Under the pieces are notes generated by a model. The model made no database searches. It was not told where the DNA came from and saw only the letters and a list, made by a program, of their open reading frames with translations. The position numbers and the translations under genes are program-made. From Nematostella vectensis (taxonomy: Eukaryota > Cnidaria > Anthozoa > Actiniaria > Edwardsiidae): 64,000 bases of DNA. The stretch is from the NCBI RefSeq assembly GCF_932526225.1, contig NC_064039.1, forward strand, positions 17,726,639 through 17,790,638, given 5' to 3'. This document shows positions 62,154 through 64,000 of the stretch, piece by piece. Position 1 is the first letter of the stretch, and every line of letters begins with the position of its first letter.

Positions 62154-63272
62154 AAACTCGGTAAGATCTATGTACTCATAAAGGGCTATCTAACCCTGCA
62201 ATCAGATTTCGAATCGATCAAGAATTGACAAAAGCCGGTAATCTTTTTCCCTACCTTCAGAGACATTTTGAGTAGGGCCTGGGGACTAGGAATTAAGTCC
62301 GATTGATCTCAAACTTGGTCAGCATGAAGAAAGTATCAGCACTTAGTAAAGGTTAGAAAATCAAAATCATAGCTTGAAAGTAAAGCTGTTAAAAAAGGCC
62401 GGAAAAAAGGCCAAATTGCACCTTCTCCCTAGAAAAACTTTGCAAATATTGACTTTGGAGGACAACAAACTGCCTAGCGCCTATATGGTTTTTCAAGAGC
62501 TTTCGAATGAGCTTATGCACGTTAAGATTGGATGAGTTTGAGTTTTTCAGTTGTCAAACAGGGTCCAAAAGTGGTCCAAGGTAGAATATGATCATTTCTG
62601 AAGTTAGTCGTAGCCTGCCCAAAGTCACGGGGAAAATCCAACTATGCTAGTAGACACTAACTAAGAAAGATTCAGGACGAAGATTGAAGTTTAGACTTTT
62701 TTTTGCAAACTTCCCAAAAATTTTTCTGTGCCGACGATTTCTTTCGATTTTCAAAAAATTCCCACGAGCCAAGAATAAGCAGCAAACAATACTTTGATGT
62801 ATGAGCTTAGTGTCCATGCGCATCTCTATATCATAAGAGAAAGAAATCTCCAGAAACGATTTTGCAAGTACGACTTTTAGGGGGTTAAAAATGGTCCAAA
62901 TTGCACATTCTACCAAATATATTTTGGCAAATATTGACTTTGGAGGAAAAGAAACTGCAGAGCGCCTATATGGTTTTTCCAGAGCTTTCGAATGAATCTA
63001 TGCACGTTAAGATTGGAGGAGTTTGAGTTTTTCAGTGTTCAAATAATGTCCTAAAAAGGTCCAAAATCTAAAAACTTCAAAAAACCAAAATTCTTAATAC
63101 TTGTCCAAATGAGCCGAAAATGGTATCATTCAAACCCTGACATTCCCCGGCGTGTGTTGCGCTATTCGGTTTTTTTCATAAGTGCGCATGCGCAGAAATT
63201 TTTTCCAAAAAAACTGTGTCCCGGAGGGTAGGGGACAACTTTTCGGGTCTATATACTTGAGCTAAAATTCTC
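62154..63272 (+). repeat. Unit 71, type L
   Basis: 1119 bp. Private agcttgaaag, gaaaatcc, cttttaggggg, ggaaaagaaac and aataatgtcc; more diverged than most. Confidence 0.92.
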
Positions 63273-63895
63273 AAACTCGGCAATATCTATGTACTCATAA
63301 AGGGCTATCTAACCCTGCAATCAGATTTCGAATCGATCAAGAATTGACAAAAGCCGCTAATCTTTTTCCCTACCTTCCGGGACATTTTGAGTAGGGCCTG
63401 GGGACTAGGAATTAAGTCCGATTGATCTCAAACTTGGTCAGCATGAAGAAAGTATCAGCACTTAGTAAAGGTTAGAAAATCAAAAGCATAGCTTCAAAGT
63501 AAAGCTGTTAAAAAAGGCCGGAAAAAAGGCCAAATTGCACCTTCTCCTTAGAAAAACTTTGCAAATATTGACTTTGGAGGACAACAAACTGCCTAGCGCC
63601 TATATGGTTTTTCAAGAGCCTTCGAATGGGCCTATGCACGTTAAGATTGGATGAGTTTGAGTTTTTCAGTGTTCAAACAAGGTCCAAAATCTAAAAACTT
63701 CAAAAAACCAAACTTCTTAATACTTGTCCAAATGAGCCGAAAATGGTATCATTCGAACCCTGACATTCCCCGGCGTGTGTTGCGCTATTCGGTTTTTCCA
63801 TAAGTGCGCATGCGCAGAAATTTTTTCCCCAAAAAACTGTGTCCCGGAAGGTAGGGGACAACTTTTCGGGTCTATATACTTGAGCTAAAATTCTC
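63273..63895 (+). repeat. Unit 72, type S (subfamily I)
   Basis: 623 bp. Private agagccttcg and ttttttccccaaaaaac. Confidence 0.92.
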
Positions 63896-64000
63896 AAACT
63901 CGGTAAGATCTATGTACTCATAAAGGGCTATCTAACCCTGCAATCAGATTTCGAATCGATCAAGAATTGACAAAAGCCGGTAATCTTTTTCCCTACCTTT
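63896..64000 (+). repeat. Partial unit 73 cut by the window end
   Basis: First 105 bp of module A, ending cctaccttt. That fits the tttagagac form of subfamily I L units, so the array continues beyond the window. Confidence 0.88.

Larger units (their letters stand above)
1..64000. repeat. Satellite DNA array filling the window (S/L higher-order repeat)
   Basis: The landmark aaactcgg recurs at 1, 624, 1743, 2367, 3486, 4110, 5229 and onward to 63896, with spacings of about 623, 1119, 864 or 1604 bp. Every stretch between landmarks is alignable to the same consensus in the same orientation, and no unrelated sequence interrupts it. Units differ mainly by scattered substitutions, one-base homopolymer changes and module presence or absence. 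This is the structure of satellite DNA kept uniform by unequal crossing-over and conversion. The DNA is visibly AT-rich with many A and T runs. Chromosomal location and species cannot be read from the window. Confidence 0.97.

Noticed and set aside
1-64000. CRISPR array
   Set aside because: The repeats are hundreds of base pairs long and adjacent, with no short direct repeats separated by unique spacers and no cas genes.
1-64000. Transposon or retroelement cluster
   Set aside because: No transposase, reverse transcriptase or integrase frame, no terminal repeats around units, and no target-site duplications. Units abut directly.
1-64000. rDNA or tRNA gene array
   Set aside because: No rRNA core sequence was recognised, and the B-box-like ggttcgaatg is not set in a tRNA cloverleaf.

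Overview
The whole window is one head-to-tail satellite DNA array, all in one orientation. It holds no convincing protein gene, rRNA, tRNA, CRISPR array, transposase or unique flanking sequence. The size, homogeneity and nested repeat structure point to a eukaryotic constitutive heterochromatin block (centromeric, pericentromeric, subtelomeric or sex/B-chromosome; the window cannot say which). Nearly every unit carries a perfect NRF-1-type palindrome, which would fit an animal genome, but the species cannot be identified from this sequence.

The array is built from four modules: A (258 bp), B (138 bp, with a diverged paralogue B'), C (347 bp) and D (227 or 238 bp). They combine into four unit types: S = A-B-D (about 623 bp), L = A-B-C-B'-D (about 1119 bp), XL = A-B-C-B'-C-B'-D (1604 bp) and M = L with a 255-bp internal deletion (864 bp). 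By reading unit boundaries I count 72 complete units (34 S, 33 L, 3 M, 2 XL) and a partial one at the right end. They tile the window without gaps.

Layout: 1-20.1 kb is mainly S-L alternation of sequence subfamily I, with one M at 7.0 kb, a run of three S, an XL at 9.7 kb and a second M at 14.8 kb. 20.1-25.8 kb is subfamily II (L L S S L L). 25.8-37 kb returns to subfamily I, with the third M and the second XL. 37-60.6 kb is subfamily II, first as L-rich runs, then from 45 kb as a regular 1740-bp S+L dimer ladder. 60.6-64 kb returns to subfamily I.

Above the unit level, shared private variants reveal a third-order repeat. Superunits begin at about 12.76 and 25.82 kb, and the block from 1 to 12.76 kb is an earlier copy entered part-way. 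Their lengths differ (about 13.06 and 17.51 kb for the two bounded copies) because whole units were lost or gained. A 1740-bp dimer at 45.5-49.5 kb is duplicated with no difference that I can see. Together this shows unequal exchange and conversion acting at the scales of module, unit, dimer and multi-kilobase block. The short open frames that recur throughout are by-products of the repeat: most start at TTG or GTG, and they break freely through single-base changes.
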